Assembly (NCBI GenBank): GCA_026315105.1
Contig: CM048744.1
Span: 980,213,721-980,277,720, forward strand
DNA from: Locusta migratoria
Lineage: Eukaryota > Arthropoda > Insecta > Orthoptera > Acrididae
Length of the DNA: 64,000 nt
Direction of reading: 5' to 3'
Shown here: one piece after another, positions 41,045 to 52,689 of the stretch
Layout: each line of letters begins with the position of its first letter
Position numbering within the stretch: position 1 is the first letter of the stretch
The notes under the pieces: model-generated
The model's database searches: none
Told to the model about the DNA's origin: nothing
The model's input: the letters and a program-made list of their open reading frames with translations, nothing else
Position numbers and translations under genes: made by a program

Positions 41045-41401
41045 TTGTGGTTGTGAGGAGAGGGAAACTTCGGATTTATTTTCGCAGAGGCCCGCCTTGT
41101 GGCAGAGCGGGCGCCGCTGTTTATTAATGCAGCCAGACAGCCAGCGGCTACCTGCCTGAGAGAGATAGAAAGATCCTCTGGGCCATTGTGAGGCTGAGTT
41201 CCGGGCCACTAACGAGGGCGCCCGCCTATTGCGTCCCCATCTTTCGGCAGGACGCGGTCGCCACCCACCACAGTCTGAACGACACACGTCTGCGAAGAAG
41301 GGGGAGCAGCACCACGAGAGCAATACCCTCCACGGCTAATTACGCAACACTTGCAGACAAGACTTCGCCATTTGCTTCTGATGAACACGGCTGCAAAGGG
41401 A
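40805..41401. other. Unassigned DNA with (CT)n at 40992-41041
   Basis: A CT repeat of about 25 units, followed by GC-rich sequence (41080-41330) without a recognisable gene. Confidence 0.5.
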
Positions 41402-41480
41402 CTACATCTACATAGAAACGCTGCAAATCACATTAAAGTGCCTAGCAGAGGGTTCATTGAACCACCTTTATACTATATAA
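41402..41480 (-). mobile_element. CR1 (family 1) 3'-end scrap
   Basis: CTACATCTACATAGAAACGC then AAAGTGCCTAGCAGAGGGTT and CATTGAACCACC match the family-1 3' UTR. About 80 bp, strongly 5'-truncated. Confidence 0.85.
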
Positions 41481-41859
41481 TAATAAAGCCCCTAGCAACG
41501 ACCAATGCTGCATTTTACATTTGGTTTGTAAATTTAAGTTTACGTTACATGAACCTCCACTCATCGGTAGTTGCTATTACAGACACACCTCCCTCGAGAG
41601 TTCACTGGGCTGGATATCAGGATTCCTCAGAAGAAAACTTGAATAATTATAGATTATATTTAAATGTTTTTTAAGCTACCAAATCAGTTAAGAAGTTAGT
41701 TCTCCTCTTTTGCATATTGAACTGGCCAGCACAGTTTCGCCGTTTGATTCCTTTGATGAGAGCATTTTTCATTCTGATGCTCAACTTTCTTTGTGCCATA
41801 GTTGAGAAGCTGTCGCATTCGGAAGAGCTAGTGACTAAGGACTTTCACGAAAAATTCAA
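41481..41859. other. Unassigned DNA
   Basis: Short frames without motifs. Confidence 0.4.
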
Positions 41860-42192
41860 TAAACGCGATGATTTTCCGTATCCACAAAGGCCCGTACAGA
41901 ACCTGCAACAGGCGGTCGTGTATTATCCTGCTGAAATGTAGGGTTTCGCAGGCATCGAATGAACTATAGTGTCACGGGTCGTAACACATTTGAAATGTAA
42001 CGGCCACTGTTCAAAGTGCCGTCGATGCGAACAAGAGGTGACATAGACGTATAACCAATGGCACCCCATACCACCACGCCGGGTGATACGTCAGTATGGC
42101 GATTACGAATACACGTTTCCAATGTGCATTCACCGCGATGTCGCCAAACACGGATACGACCATCATGATTCTGAGAACAGAAACAATGATGA
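41860..42192 (-). pseudogene. Tc1-like transposase fragment
   Basis: The minus-strand frame 41964-42200 reads SQNHDGRIRVWRHRGECTLE, SPGVVVWGAIGYTSMSPLVR, IDGTLNSGRYISNVLRP; after a shift FQQDNTRPPVAGSVRAFV follows (near 41900). In Tc1 transposases the DDE core has VMVWGAI.., DG.LN..RY...VL and FQQDNA.PH with the second catalytic Asp. The first and third Asp regions are missing. Confidence 0.82.
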
Positions 42193-42197
42193 TTTGC

Positions 42198-43175
42198 CAT
42201 CTACATCTACATAGATACTCTGCAAACCACATTCAGGGGCCTGGCAGAGGGTTCATTAACCACTTTCATCACTTTTCTCTACCGTTCCATTCTCTAATAG
42301 CGCGCGGGAAGAAAGAACACCTAAATCGTTCCGTATTCGATCTGATTTCTCTTATTTTATTGGGATGGTCATGTCTCCCTAAGTAGGTGGGTGCTAGCAA
42401 AATATTTCACATTCATAAGATCACGCCGCAATGAATAACGTCTTTCTTTTAATGATTTCCACCCCAATTCGTGCAACATTTCCGTGACGCTCTACCCCCT
42501 GTAACGTGATAAAACAAAACGAGCTGCCCTTCTCTGAACCTTCTCTATGTCTTCCGTCAGTCCCACCTGGTGAGGGTCCCACAAGGGACAACAGTACTCC
42601 AGGAGAGGACGCACAAGTGTGATGTAGGCAGTCTCTTTGGTGGAGTTGGTTCATCTTCGAAGCGTTCTGCCAATGAAACGTAACCTTTGGTTCGCCTTCC
42701 CCACAATATTTTCTATGTGTTCTCTCCAGTCAAAGTTGTTCATAATTGTAATTCCTAGGTTATTGGTGGAATTTACGACCTTAAGGTTTGACTGATTTAT
42801 CACGTAATTGAAGTTCAGCGGATTTCTTTTAGTGGTCATGTGTGTTACTTCACACTTTCCTTTATTTAGTGTCAATTGCCAATTTTCTCACCATGCAGAA
42901 ATGGGGACCTATAACGCTTCCCTGTGGAACGCCAGATATCACTTCTGTTTTACTCTATGACTTACCGTCAATTACAGCGAAATGTGTCCTTTCTGATAGG
43001 AAATCATGAATCCAATCGCACAATTGGGGAGATATTCCATAAGCACGCAATTTCATAAGAATCCGCTTGTGGGGTACAGTGTCAAAAGCCTTCCTGAAAT
43101 CCAGAAATATGGAATAGATTTGAGATGCCTTGTCGATGGCACTTAACACTTCATGTGAACAAAATTGACTAGTGT
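42198..43175 (-). mobile_element. CR1 LINE (family 1 relative), 3' part
   Basis: Frames 42955-43149 (FLDFRKAFDTVPHKRILMKL, catalytic Asp kept) and 42651-42875 (STNNLGITIMNNFDWREHIE, RNPLNFNYVINQSNLKVV) match the intact CR1, but the stretch holding the FADD block is deleted between them (near 42900). The 3' end is the CATCTACATCTACATAGATA tail. Confidence 0.87.
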
Positions 43176-43186
43176 TATGACATTCG

Positions 43187-43201
43187 GGGGGGGGGGGGGG
43201 G
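43187..43201. repeat. G15 homopolymer
   Basis: A run of about 15 G at the junction between two LINE fragments; a likely sequencing weak point. Confidence 0.8.
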
Positions 43202-43224
43202 TAAAAATCTCAAGAAAACTACTT

Positions 43225-43830
43225 GTAGTATATCATCATTTGGTTGTCTGCCGTACGGCAGGTTTAGACTGCATAGCCCTCCATGCTTCTGTCTTTTGGA
43301 ATCATCTCCGTTCTTTGGTACCCTCCCAGTGGCTTGCTGACGCCATCCAGCACCTGGTACCTTCTTCTGCCCCTCCCTCTCTTCCCCGGAACGCAGCCTT
43401 CAGTTGCCTCTACTAGAAGGCAATCTCGTCTTAAACTGTGGCCTAGCCAGTTTAGTTTTCTGTTCTTTATCGTCAGCAACATCCTCCGTTCCTCTCCAAC
43501 CCTGTTCAGTACTTCTTCATTTCTGACTTTATCGATTCAGCTGATCTTTTCCATCTTACTCCATATCCACATTTCACAAGCTTCAATTTTCTTCTCATCT
43601 TGCTTTCTCAATGTCCACCTTTCTGCTCCATATAAGGCCACACTCCATATTAGACACTTAACCAGTCTCTTCCTTAATTCTTTCTTTAAACCACTGGTCA
43701 GGAGTCTTCTTTGCTTCTGGAACGTACTATATAAGGAAATATTATTTTTCGGACTTCTTGCTGTGTCACGAATGCAAATAGGGAGTGTAATCCAACAGCT
43801 GGTGTGAGTTAACACGTAGTATCAAGTAGG
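43225..43830 (-). mobile_element. RTE-like LINE (second family), 3' end
   Basis: Frames 43537-43815 (KRLVKCLIWSVALYGAERWT, LRKQDEKKIEACEMWIWSKM) and 43264-43482 (IKNRKLNWLGHSLRRDCLLV, GKRGRGRRRYQVLD). Same architecture as the family at base 1 but with a different sequence (WLGHSLRRD). Frame-shifted and 5'-truncated. Confidence 0.8.
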
Positions 43831-44002
43831 AACAGTGAAGTCATTACTTGCAATTTGAGTATGGAGCTCATAGCTCAGTCGTTCGGCGTAATAGTGTGGT
43901 TCTAAAATATGTGTCAAAATGGAAGAGCCGGTAGAGAGGACTGGAATAAGCAGGTTTGGTATAGCATAGTATGGTCGGTAAAGAAGTCTTGAGCCGCTAC
44001 AG

Positions 44003-45266
44003 GTGATGTGTGCTATCGACAACGGATCTCCAATTGATTCCGTATTTCTTGATTTACAAATGTTCAAAGGTTTGTTAAGCTTAGGGGGCATCAGTCCCTA
44101 AACTTACAAACTACTTACGAACTAGGACGGCACAAATATCCATGTCCGAGGGGGGATTCGAACCCCCCGACCGTAGTGGCCGTGCAGACCGTGACTGGCG
44201 CGCCTCAGTCCCCGCGGCCATCGCGGCCGGCTCGTGATTTACAGAAGGCTTCGACATCGTTCCTCACAAACGGCATTTATTCAAATTCTATGGTTATGGA
44301 ATATCGCACCAGATTTGTGACTGGATAGGGGATTTCCTGTCAGAGAGGACACAGTTCGTAGTAATCGATGGAGAGACTTCGACTAAACCAGAAGTGCTAT
44401 CCGGCTTTCCACAGGGTAGTGTTATTGGGCCTCTGCTGTTCCTTATCTACGTAAACGATTTGGGAGAAAATCTGAGCTCTCTTAGGTTGTCTGCAAATGA
44501 CGCCGTCATTTATCGTCTAGTAAAATCATCTGAAGATCAAAACCAACTGTAGAACGATCTAAATAAGATATCACTATGTTGTAAAAATTGGCAATTGATT
44601 CTGAATAACGATTGTAAAGTTGTCCATATGAGTATAAAAAGAAATCCATTAAACTTTGTTTACAAGATGAATGAATGAAAAGAAAAGGCTGTAAACCCAC
44701 AAAATACCTAGTAGTTACTATTAATTCAGACTTAAATTGGAAAGAACACGTAGATAATATCGTGGGAAAGGCGAATCAGAGACTGCGTTTTATAAGCAGT
44801 ACCCTTATAAGATGCAACAAAACAACTAAAACTGCATACACTATACTTGTCCGTCCTTTTTTGGAGTATTGCTGCCCATTGTGGGATCCTTATAAAGTAG
44901 GTTTGACGGAAGCCATCGAAAGAGTCCAAAGAAGGGTAGCTTATTACGCATTGTCATGATACAGGATCTAGGATGGGAATCATTACAACAATGGCGTTTA
45001 TCGCTGCAGCGTGGTGTACTTACGAAACTCCAATCGCCATCATTCTCCTCCGAATGCGATATATATTGTTGACTGCCACCTACATAGATAAAAATCATGA
45101 CCAAAAAAATACGAGAAATCAGAGCTCGAACGGAGAGTGTCTTATGTTCTTTCTTCCCGCGCGCTACTGAAGAATGGAACGGCAGACGAATAGTGTAAAG
45201 TCGGTTCGATGAACCCTCTGCCAGGCACTTAAATGTGATTTGCGGAGTATCCCATGTAGATGTAGC
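44003..45266 (+). mobile_element. CR1 LINE (family 1), 3' half, split by a SINE
   Basis: Starts in the EVMCAIDNGSPIDSVFLDL block, continues past the SINE with QKASTSFLTNGIYSNSMVME-type decayed sequence, and then matches DLGENLSSLRLSANDAVIYR (FADD lost), KYLVVTINSDLNWKEHVDNI, VWDPYKVGLTEAIERVQRR. The 3' tail is CCCATGTAGATGTAGCTTA. Several stops. Confidence 0.87.
44059..44234 (-). mobile_element. tRNA-derived SINE (type A), with perfect TSD
   Basis: Minus strand head GCCGGCCGCGATGGCCGCGG, box B GGTTCGAATCC. TSD TGATTTACA at 44050-44058 and 44235-44243, within the CR1 coding region. Confidence 0.95.
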
Positions 45267-46837
45267 TTAGGCTCAAAAACCCAAATTAAAATCTGCATTA
45301 AATGATAAGTTGTAACTTTCCTGTTTCGGCTACAGAGTCATCTAGAGGTTTCTATCTGTTTCTATCTCTGTCTTTGTAATACGGCATTTATTCCATCGTC
45401 ACTACATCAGTAATGTAGATGGTTTAGGGTGAAGTGGGTGTGACTTGTGTGAATCACGTGGCGCTGTGGCCACGTAGCGTGCAGACTGCTTGCTGCCTGA
45501 GATTCGTGGCTGGTGGCCGACAAACTTGTGTGCTTGGCGTGCCGTGGCGCCTGTGGCTATCACTGGCAACTGGCAGCTGTTGCTTCCGACCACAAACTCC
45601 TGCCGAGCAGCGGCAAAAGCAGGCAGCGCCCGAATCAAGCCCCATCTCCACTGCAGCAGAGTTCACTTCTCTAAAGACTAAAGCAGTTCCAACTGGACAC
45701 ACAGGACAGAGGTTTCAATATGACATGTAAAGCGGGGATCCCCCGAGAATCTGCCCGTTCATTGCTTTTTCTGATTTGCTGCGGTAGACAAAGAAGTACA
45801 TTAGCATGCCTCATACATAACTAATTCGGATTTTTGTTTTTTAATATGTAATTTTCAATCTAAATATGCATTTCATTAAAACATTATCCTGCACAGTAAA
45901 AAAGCACCTGAAGATGCAACTGTAAGTTGTGAAACCGTTAATGCGGGTGGATCAAGGACTTTCATTCAATGATAGAAAAAATTTAGCTTCCCGTAGCCAA
46001 TACAATAATGTGCCAGCGAAAGGTTTAGATCGTTATTTATATTAAATATTTGATCGATGTCTAGCTCTTTCTAATGGAGCGTCTTGATGAATCAGCTGTG
46101 TCATGTTATACCAAGCTAGTTGTCCCTTTTGTGACTGATAATTAAAGAGGGAGGCCACATCTCTTCGCAAGTATTGAAGTAACGTTACGCTACTGCAGAA
46201 TAAAAGCAGTAGGGTAATTAAGTGCACGTTCCGGCGGGAAGTGTAAGCTGGGCCCTTTAAACAACAGGCGCACGTTCCGTGTGTGGTAGCACAGCACAGC
46301 ACAGCTCAGCGGTGTTTAAAAGGCGGCAACTACGACTGCTACCACACAACCGCGCTGCACTTGAAACTGCAGGGGAACGGGACGGGACGGGACGCAACGC
46401 GCGGTTGCCTACCCACTAGGGGCCGCCAACGACGAAACACAGCGCGCGACTACACACACCAGCCAACCACTTGTGCTCAAACAGTTTAGCGACAGCAGAA
46501 CACTCCACTACCCAGCCGTCTGAAGGTTGCGGTATAATGGAAGCGGATTCTCCCCGTTACTTTCTCTAATCGGCACATGTTTCTTTCTCCTGAAATAAGC
46601 TTTCTTTTCTCTTTCAGAATAACGAGCAGTATGGTTTGCTAATAAAATCACATTAGTGCTGAAATAGTTATTTTTTTGAATCCACATTTCACTCCATACG
46701 TATTTAACAAAGAACCTTATGATCACTGGGGCACTCTTAAGGGAAACAAACAATATTTACAACATTTCCATCCTATAATCGCTAATTAGTTTGACTTTGC
46801 AACAGTGTAATAGTAAACGCGAGGGGCAAAACTCTTC
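45267..46837. other. Unassigned DNA, partly GC-rich
   Basis: 45430-45720 and 46250-46500 are GC-rich with overlapping spurious frames. GTTTCGGCTACAGAGTCATC (45325) and CCTGAAGATGCAAC (45907) are the hairpin-associated motif type. Short GGGACGGGACGGGACG repeat at 46379-46394. Confidence 0.4.
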
Positions 46838-46872
46838 TACATCTACAGTCTTACTCTACAAGTCACATTTAA
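46838..46872 (-). mobile_element. CR1 3'-end scrap at a TTAA target
   Basis: CTACATCTACAGTCTTACTC then AAGTCACATTTAA resembles the CR1 tail. Its TTAA (46869-46872) is the border of the piggyBac-like element. Confidence 0.6.
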
Positions 46873-47835
46873 CCCTTTAGTGACCAAACTATTTCCACGA
46901 GTTGTAGATTTTTTATGAATACTTTATTGGGCTAAGTAGCCAAACATAAAATCATAGTTTAAATATTGAAAGTGAGAGTTATCCTACGAGTATAAAAAAA
47001 TTTAGAGAGAACTATTGTTCGCACCGAATTTTCGATTAACTGTAATTTATGATTAAAAATGTATATCTTCTATTTTTTAGTACAAAAAGCATATTAAACA
47101 TTTCATTTACTTCATTAGTTGTCCATTGAGTCCACTAAGATGACGTACTTTGGAACTTAGAAGAAGCATGGTGCTACACATTATTTTTGTCGTCTTTTTG
47201 CTACACTGGCGGCTCCTTCTGTTGGCGGTACCTTTTGTTGGCAAATGAGTTCCAACTTTCGCCAGGCGATCCTTATCTGGAACTCCAGACACGTCTTTTT
47301 GGTGTCTGAAAATGAAGGGCCTTCCTCTTCGCTTACGACTCGAGAAGCCGGAGATGAGCTGCCTTGCCAAATGCTACCTAAATGTCAGCTGGTCTGCTTC
47401 TGTAACTTCCACATAATTTAGGCACTGACAACTGCCAAATTTACAAGAAAGAAAAATAGCATGTGCCACTAATTCCATGAACGACGACCTACAGCATACC
47501 GTTCGCGTAGCTGATATACACGAATACTATCTCCCTCGTAAATATAAAAGCTGACATAGAACACAAGTCATTTCACACGCATGAGGAAAGCAAGCTAAGA
47601 GAAAAAAACCCAACGCTTTTACGGTCGAAACAGTGGCTTGTTTTCCTGCATAAATTGCACTTCTGCATTGACTGACTAACAGTGTAGGAAAAAACTTTCG
47701 GGCGTCTGTTGACAATCTATATGTAGTTAGCACACTCTAACAGAGATGGAACAAGTTAGAAGTGGGAACACTGAGTACCACTGAACTTACAGCGAAAACA
47801 AGTGGGAACTACACTTCCCACTGGTCACTAAAGGG
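46873..47835. mobile_element. piggyBac-like element, 963 bp, degenerate
   Basis: Ends are CCCTTTAGTGACCA (46873-46886) and its complement TGGTCACTAAAGGG (47822-47835). The borders are TTAA on the left and TTAG on the right, so the TTAA target duplication typical of piggyBac is present with one change. The minus-strand frame 47107-47370 (SGFSSRKRRGRPFIFRHQKD, RLAKVGTHLPTKGTANRRSR, QCSKKTTK) loosely resembles the C-terminal region of piggyBac transposases, which ends in a Cys-rich domain. No catalytic core remains. Confidence 0.65.
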
Positions 47836-47984
47836 TTAGGTCAAAAGTATTTGAAATAAACAGCGTGATCTACAGTGTCCAAATATAAATGAATGTGGCT
47901 TAAGAAAATGAGCCAAGGCCGAAACTACTCACCGTATCACTAAAAAAGCAGTTTTAGGTCAATGTAAATGAAATGTCTTTTATG

Positions 47985-48570
47985 GATCACGTGTGTCTGG
48001 CAGAGGATTCGCGAACTACTTTCATGATGTTTCTCCACTGTTACTTTATCTATTAGCAGACGATGAAAAGTAATTTCTCTTGTTATGACAACTTGGGTCT
48101 CTATGTAGGGGGGGACACTATCTTCTATGTTCGCAATAGGAGGAAAAAGTTAGTGGAAGAAATTTCGCAAATACATCTCGCAACGAATAACGCGTTTGTT
48201 TCAGTGATGTGCTCCCCTCTCCCAGCTCATGAATCATTTCGTTACTCAAGTATTCTCTGAACTGTTTCTATGTCCTCCATTAGTCCCAACTGTTCAGGAT
48301 TCCACACTGCGCTACAATACTCCAAAATAGAGCTGAGAAATGTAGGCCCTAATTGCAGTTGAAGTTGTTCCAAATTGTTATTCCTAGGTATTTAACTTAC
48401 GGCGTTTGGATTTGATTTCTCGTAGAAATGAAGTTTAACTCTTTTTTTACTGCTCATATGGATGACTTCATACTTATTATTTAGTGTCAATTTACAATTT
48501 TCAATTTTTTCAATTTTTTATCTGATATCTAAGTCGTTTTGCAGTTGCTTTTCATCTTATTCTGCATGTT
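47985..48570 (-). mobile_element. CR1 (family 1) relic
   Basis: GTCTGGCAGAGGATTCGCGA, TGTTTCTATGTCCTCCATTA, GTCCCAACTGTTCAGGATTC, CACACTGCGCTACAATACTC and TTATTCCTAGGTATTTAACT align to family-1 DNA from the 3' UTR to the region before FADD. Old. Confidence 0.75.
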
Positions 48571-49515
48571 TGTTATTTGTGGTCCCATACGCATTACTGG
48601 AGCATTTATTTTTTATTCTTACCCCTTTCAAGCATGTTCTGTATATGTAATGTATATTATATGTACTTTCCGTTCCAATGCATGCAGTGTGAGAAGATCA
48701 TCTTGGATGTTAAACATGTTAGAATACAAGGATACAAAATAAATACTTAAAAAACAAGATTTGCGTCTGTACCTTCACAAATCCTAAATGAAATTTCCCT
48801 TACGCCGTGCGAACACATAGCTATAGAAAGAAAGGATACTGCAGAGAAATGAACTTTTACTGTTAAATTTGTTGAACGTGACATGATATACCAACTATCG
48901 AATCTCACAGAAGACTAGTCCACCGTACTGAGAAAGGTAGATTTATGGACATTCTTGAGCAGCTGGAAGTGCTTTGCCACCATAAATCCTCAGGGGTCCT
49001 CTTAATGAGCACGTAATAACAGTAAATATACATTTTTGGGAACTATTTGGAGACCATATGCTGATCAAAGGCGGAAGTCACGAATCTGATTGAGTAAATT
49101 GGCTTTTATTACGCCCTCCATAACAATCCATTTCGAACTTTTTTTATTTATCCATTTCTAGCTCGCTATGGTTCTGACAACTACATTAGTACGCATTCAT
49201 CCTATTTTCACGCCACAGTTCTCTATCTGTACCAGCATTCAATGACATTCAAAAGTTTAAAAAAATGTATATTGTCACGTTGCAATGGAAGCAGGCTTGA
49301 CTTCGAAGGCAACTAAACACAGCACTTATACTGAAAGCACGTTTATTACGAACTCAACATACACGCCTCTCAGGCAGAGTGCTCTGCTATTTATACACAG
49401 ACAGAATTTACCAGAAAGTAGAAGAACAGTTAACATAAGAAACAAGTAGAATTTACAAGTGAACTTAAGAAAGATGTAGAACCTTCTGGAGTTGTAAATT
49501 ACAAAGAAATAAATT
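48571..49515. other. Unassigned DNA
   Basis: AT-rich. 49270-49400 (TTGTCACGTTGCAATGGAAG, GCACGTTTATTACGAACTCA) has the feel of an LTR end but no partner LTR, PBS or coding region supports it. Confidence 0.4.
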
Positions 49516-49595
49516 TTTGGCGGTGGGCGGGCTTGAACCGGCGATCTTCTGCTCCGCAGTCCGTGACGCTATCCCCTGCGCCACGCCGGCAGTTG
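49516..49595 (-). tRNA. tRNA-Arg-like sequence (SINE head or pseudogene)
   Basis: Minus strand: GCCGGCGTGGCGCAGGGGAT (box A TGGCGCAGGGG), loop CTGCGGA, box B GGTTCAAGCCC (mutated from GGTTCAANTCC). Body similar to tRNA-Arg (TGGCGCAATGGATA type). Imperfect anticodon stem. Confidence 0.55.
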
Positions 49596-49865
49596 GTGTT
49601 CGTGGTCTCTCGCGGCAATATTAATTATTTAACTGTATGGCATTTTACATTTGACAGTTTAATTAAAGATTAAATGCGTTCAGAATTCGTCGATATAAAG
49701 GGCGCCAATGTCTGTATAAGGCAGCTGTTGTATGACGCTACTGTTAATTTTATTTCACAAGCAATAACGTCCATGATATTTAAGGGAGCTTTAGAGGGTG
49801 GACATTTTGGGGAAGTCATAATTGGAATAACAGCAGTAAATAATAATGACGACGTAGTGGTAAAG

Positions 49866-50011
49866 TGCACCGCGGCGGATTAGCCGTGCGCACTGAGGCG
49901 CCTTGATGCAGTGCGCGCGACCGTTCGCCGTCGTGGGTTCGAGTCCTAAGGGGGGGGGGGCTAATAACCAAGGAGTTAAGTCCCATAGATTTACTAACAT
50001 TTGAAAACTTT
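49866..50011 (+). mobile_element. tRNA-derived SINE (type C)
   Basis: Head CCGCGGCGGATTAGCCGTGC, box B GGTTCGAGTCC, a G-run, then shortened tail AAGGAGTTAAGTCCCATAGA and ACATTTGAAAAC. Directly abuts the next repeat. Confidence 0.85.
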
Positions 50012-50718
50012 GGCCCACTTTAGGTTACGGTAGTAACACTAAAAGTGGGCCTTTCCGATCGTCTTTTGACATCTCGAAATTTAAATGAAAATAACGGCTT
50101 AACCATTCACCTGACATGATAATTGAATGACCGAATTTGTAGAGGAGAAAATTCTCTACAACTTTGTTCCCTTATGTTTTTTTGCATATCTCGTATCGTT
50201 TGAGACATATTTGGAAAGAAGGAAGAAAAAAAAAAAAAAAAGAAAACGGATATTTGACACCCTCCATTGAATTAACGAAAACCAGTCGTTCGGAGACGTC
50301 ACGTGACATTCCTCGCGTACTTGATGATTTTCTTCTTGTAACTTACACGTTGTCATTTCAAAGCAACGGCAGACTGAAGAATTAACAAAAACACATCATT
50401 CTTCGTACGATAAATGATACTCTAATGTCTACAAATGCCATATTAACATCAGTTAAAGGCCATCAATAGTATGAGATTAAAGAACGCCTCTTTTGATTTA
50501 TAGCCGTAGCGTAGTGGGCAAGGTGCTATACTGTGCCGCGAAAGGTCGGTGGTTCGAATCCAGCCACTACCTAAATTTTTTTTCCTAAAAGGGTTTCAGA
50601 CACTCTTATTAATTTTTTATTATTTAGATTATTATTTTGGTCCAAAATGATTGCAAAAACTTATAAAACTACAAATCTAAAGTGGGCCGTAAAACACGTC
50701 ATTGCGATTTTTTTTTAA
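50012..50718 (+). mobile_element. tRNA-bearing repeat with GGCCCACTTTA ends, copy 2
   Basis: Opposite orientation to copy 1 (20271-20961). Ends GGCCCACTTTA (50012-50022) and TAAAGTGGGCC (50678-50688), the latter followed by GTAAAACACGTCATTGCGAT and a T-run. Matching interior segments include GAAAATAACGGCTTA, CCCTCCATTGAATTAACGAA and CTTCGTACGAT. The tRNA-like part (50503-50571) has box A TAGCGTAGTGGG and canonical box B GGTTCGAATCC, better preserved than in copy 1. Confidence 0.78.
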
Positions 50719-52680
50719 AGGCTGGTACAGGAGAGGAATCCATGGCGACCATATCAAAACAAGTCGGAATAGTGAGATAAGAAAAAGATACATTTGAAGA
50801 GACAAGAAAAAGATACATTTAAGTAAATAACCTTTGTTGCTTCAACTGTATGGTCACGTGAAAGTGCGGTTGGGGGAACACCTCAAATGAGTCGTTCCCG
50901 TACAGGTGATATTGAACTTCTAATTGCGTATGCCTAAGTCTACCTAGATTCCAAAGTGTGGACAGTACTGAAACTTTGCAGTATTCAACATGTTGTCAAA
51001 CCCCTAGTTACATGTCGAAGTGCAATAAAAATACGCTTGATTGAACGAATTAAAAAATGTAATAAGGCTCCAGAAGTCGAATCTTCCTGGAATGGTTTCC
51101 TGCTGGTAAATTGGCGTGTCCTACATAGGAAAGAGGGAAGAGGTAGCAAGGTCAGTCTGCATATCCCAAGCGGAAAGGAGTGACTGCAGAGAGACAGTAC
51201 AGGCACCTACTAGAGATGCGGATTTCTGGACTCGAGAGGATACTTGTTTAGGAAACTTTATGGAACTCCTAGGTACCTTGCATTGAATTTATTGCATCCC
51301 ATTCTAAGTCTACTACACTGGGGTTAGTTATTTTTAAAAAAACAAGAAGTATAAATCTTTTGCTACAACAGAAGCCAGTAATTACGTTCCCTAGCAGCAT
51401 CCCCTAGACAGACGCACTCCCCGCGAGAAACACTGTCATGGAGCACCCCGAGGTCGACGGCGATAGTCACGGGCTGGCGCCCGACTCGTCTGACTGAGAA
51501 CTCCCCTCTTGATCCAAAAACCGGGGGTTTTAACGGCCGGTGTGGGCGCACTTCTTTTCCCCACTTTCCGACAGTTGACAATTTCCTATTGGCCGCTGCT
51601 TGGTTCAACCAATCTAAATTGTGGCTTGCCCTGTCCCTAACCACGTTTCAGCCCTGTCCCTTGTGCCATTCCCCGGTGGGGGAGGTTGCTTGTTTGTGCA
51701 CTAACAAAATCCATACTTGGTAGCAACATTGTTCAGCTGAAAGGAAAACGACACGGCGCTATCCAGTATGGGCAACAACAACAATGTTTTACGTCAGTTG
51801 GCCACGCCTTAGGCTCCGCCTTAAGCGACGCCTCAGGGGAGCTGCTAACTTGCAGTTTTTCCTCTTTACCCTCTCACTCTAGCCTCGTGGAACCACTGAC
51901 GTTGCTGTTCCCAAGTGACTGGTATCAACTTTGCTACGTACATTAAAACGTGCCTGTTGGCCACCAAGTACTAATGTAACGTCTTACAACAGCGTCTAGG
52001 CGCTATATGAAGTTACGCCCATCTTCTCCGAAAGGTAACCTCCACCCTGGGACGGTGGCCGAGGGCATCAGCAGTTCGCTAGGAGATTTCTTTAGTGCCT
52101 ACATCCCGTAAGATACACGTGTCTGTTCTAGCCTGGTCTCTATTTCTCAGCCTGGAGTGCGTCTCTGTAGCTCACACAGCCTCTCAACAATTCCAACGTA
52201 AAATCAATATGTGACAAACTGTCTTTAGTGGAGCGTGAGGCGTCTGTGGACTGTCGCACGCCCAGTGTTCGGCATGTGCACGCGCGACGCCGTGGGTTCA
52301 GCAGTCCGGTAGAGGAACTGGAAGTAATTTCTACTTTGATCGTCACGCTGTTTGAATTACAACTGGGCGTTGCGCTTGGAACTGCAGAAGTGTGCTCAGT
52401 CGGTGGTAAGCAGCGCGTGTTTGAGTGCTGGCTGAAGCACTCGCAGAGCACTCGGCACATCAAGTGTCCGGAGGCGTAAATAAACAGGGAACAGCGAGCA
52501 GTCTGTTCTGCTGTCTGAGCTGCTGAGCCTCTGCCCGGCCATTCCGTACTTCCAGTCCGCTTCATTACGAAAGTGTCACGCTAATGCAAGTGTGATCGTC
52601 ATTTTGCTGCGTAATTTTTCGTCTACGAATAGATCTCTCTAAACCCGTCCTCAATGCAGTCGTAATTGATGTCATCCCCT
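50719..52680. other. Unassigned DNA, GC-rich in part
   Basis: No known family recognised. 51400-52560 is GC-rich with frames up to 141 codons (52140-52565, minus) lacking motifs. A possible host exon or an unknown LTR cannot be excluded. Confidence 0.35.
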
Positions 52681-52689
52681 TCCACGAAC

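Noticed and set aside
43861..43895. GCTCATAGCTCAGTCGTTCG as a tRNA D-arm
   Set aside because: There is box A-like sequence but no box B or T-arm at the expected distance.
49260..49515. Solo LTR of a Gypsy-type element
   Set aside because: Only a vague LTR-like feel (TGTCACG start); no matching second end, TSD or internal region.
52140..52565. 141-codon minus-strand frame
   Set aside because: No recognisable family; the plus strand is open too, and it lies in GC-rich DNA. Left as unassigned.
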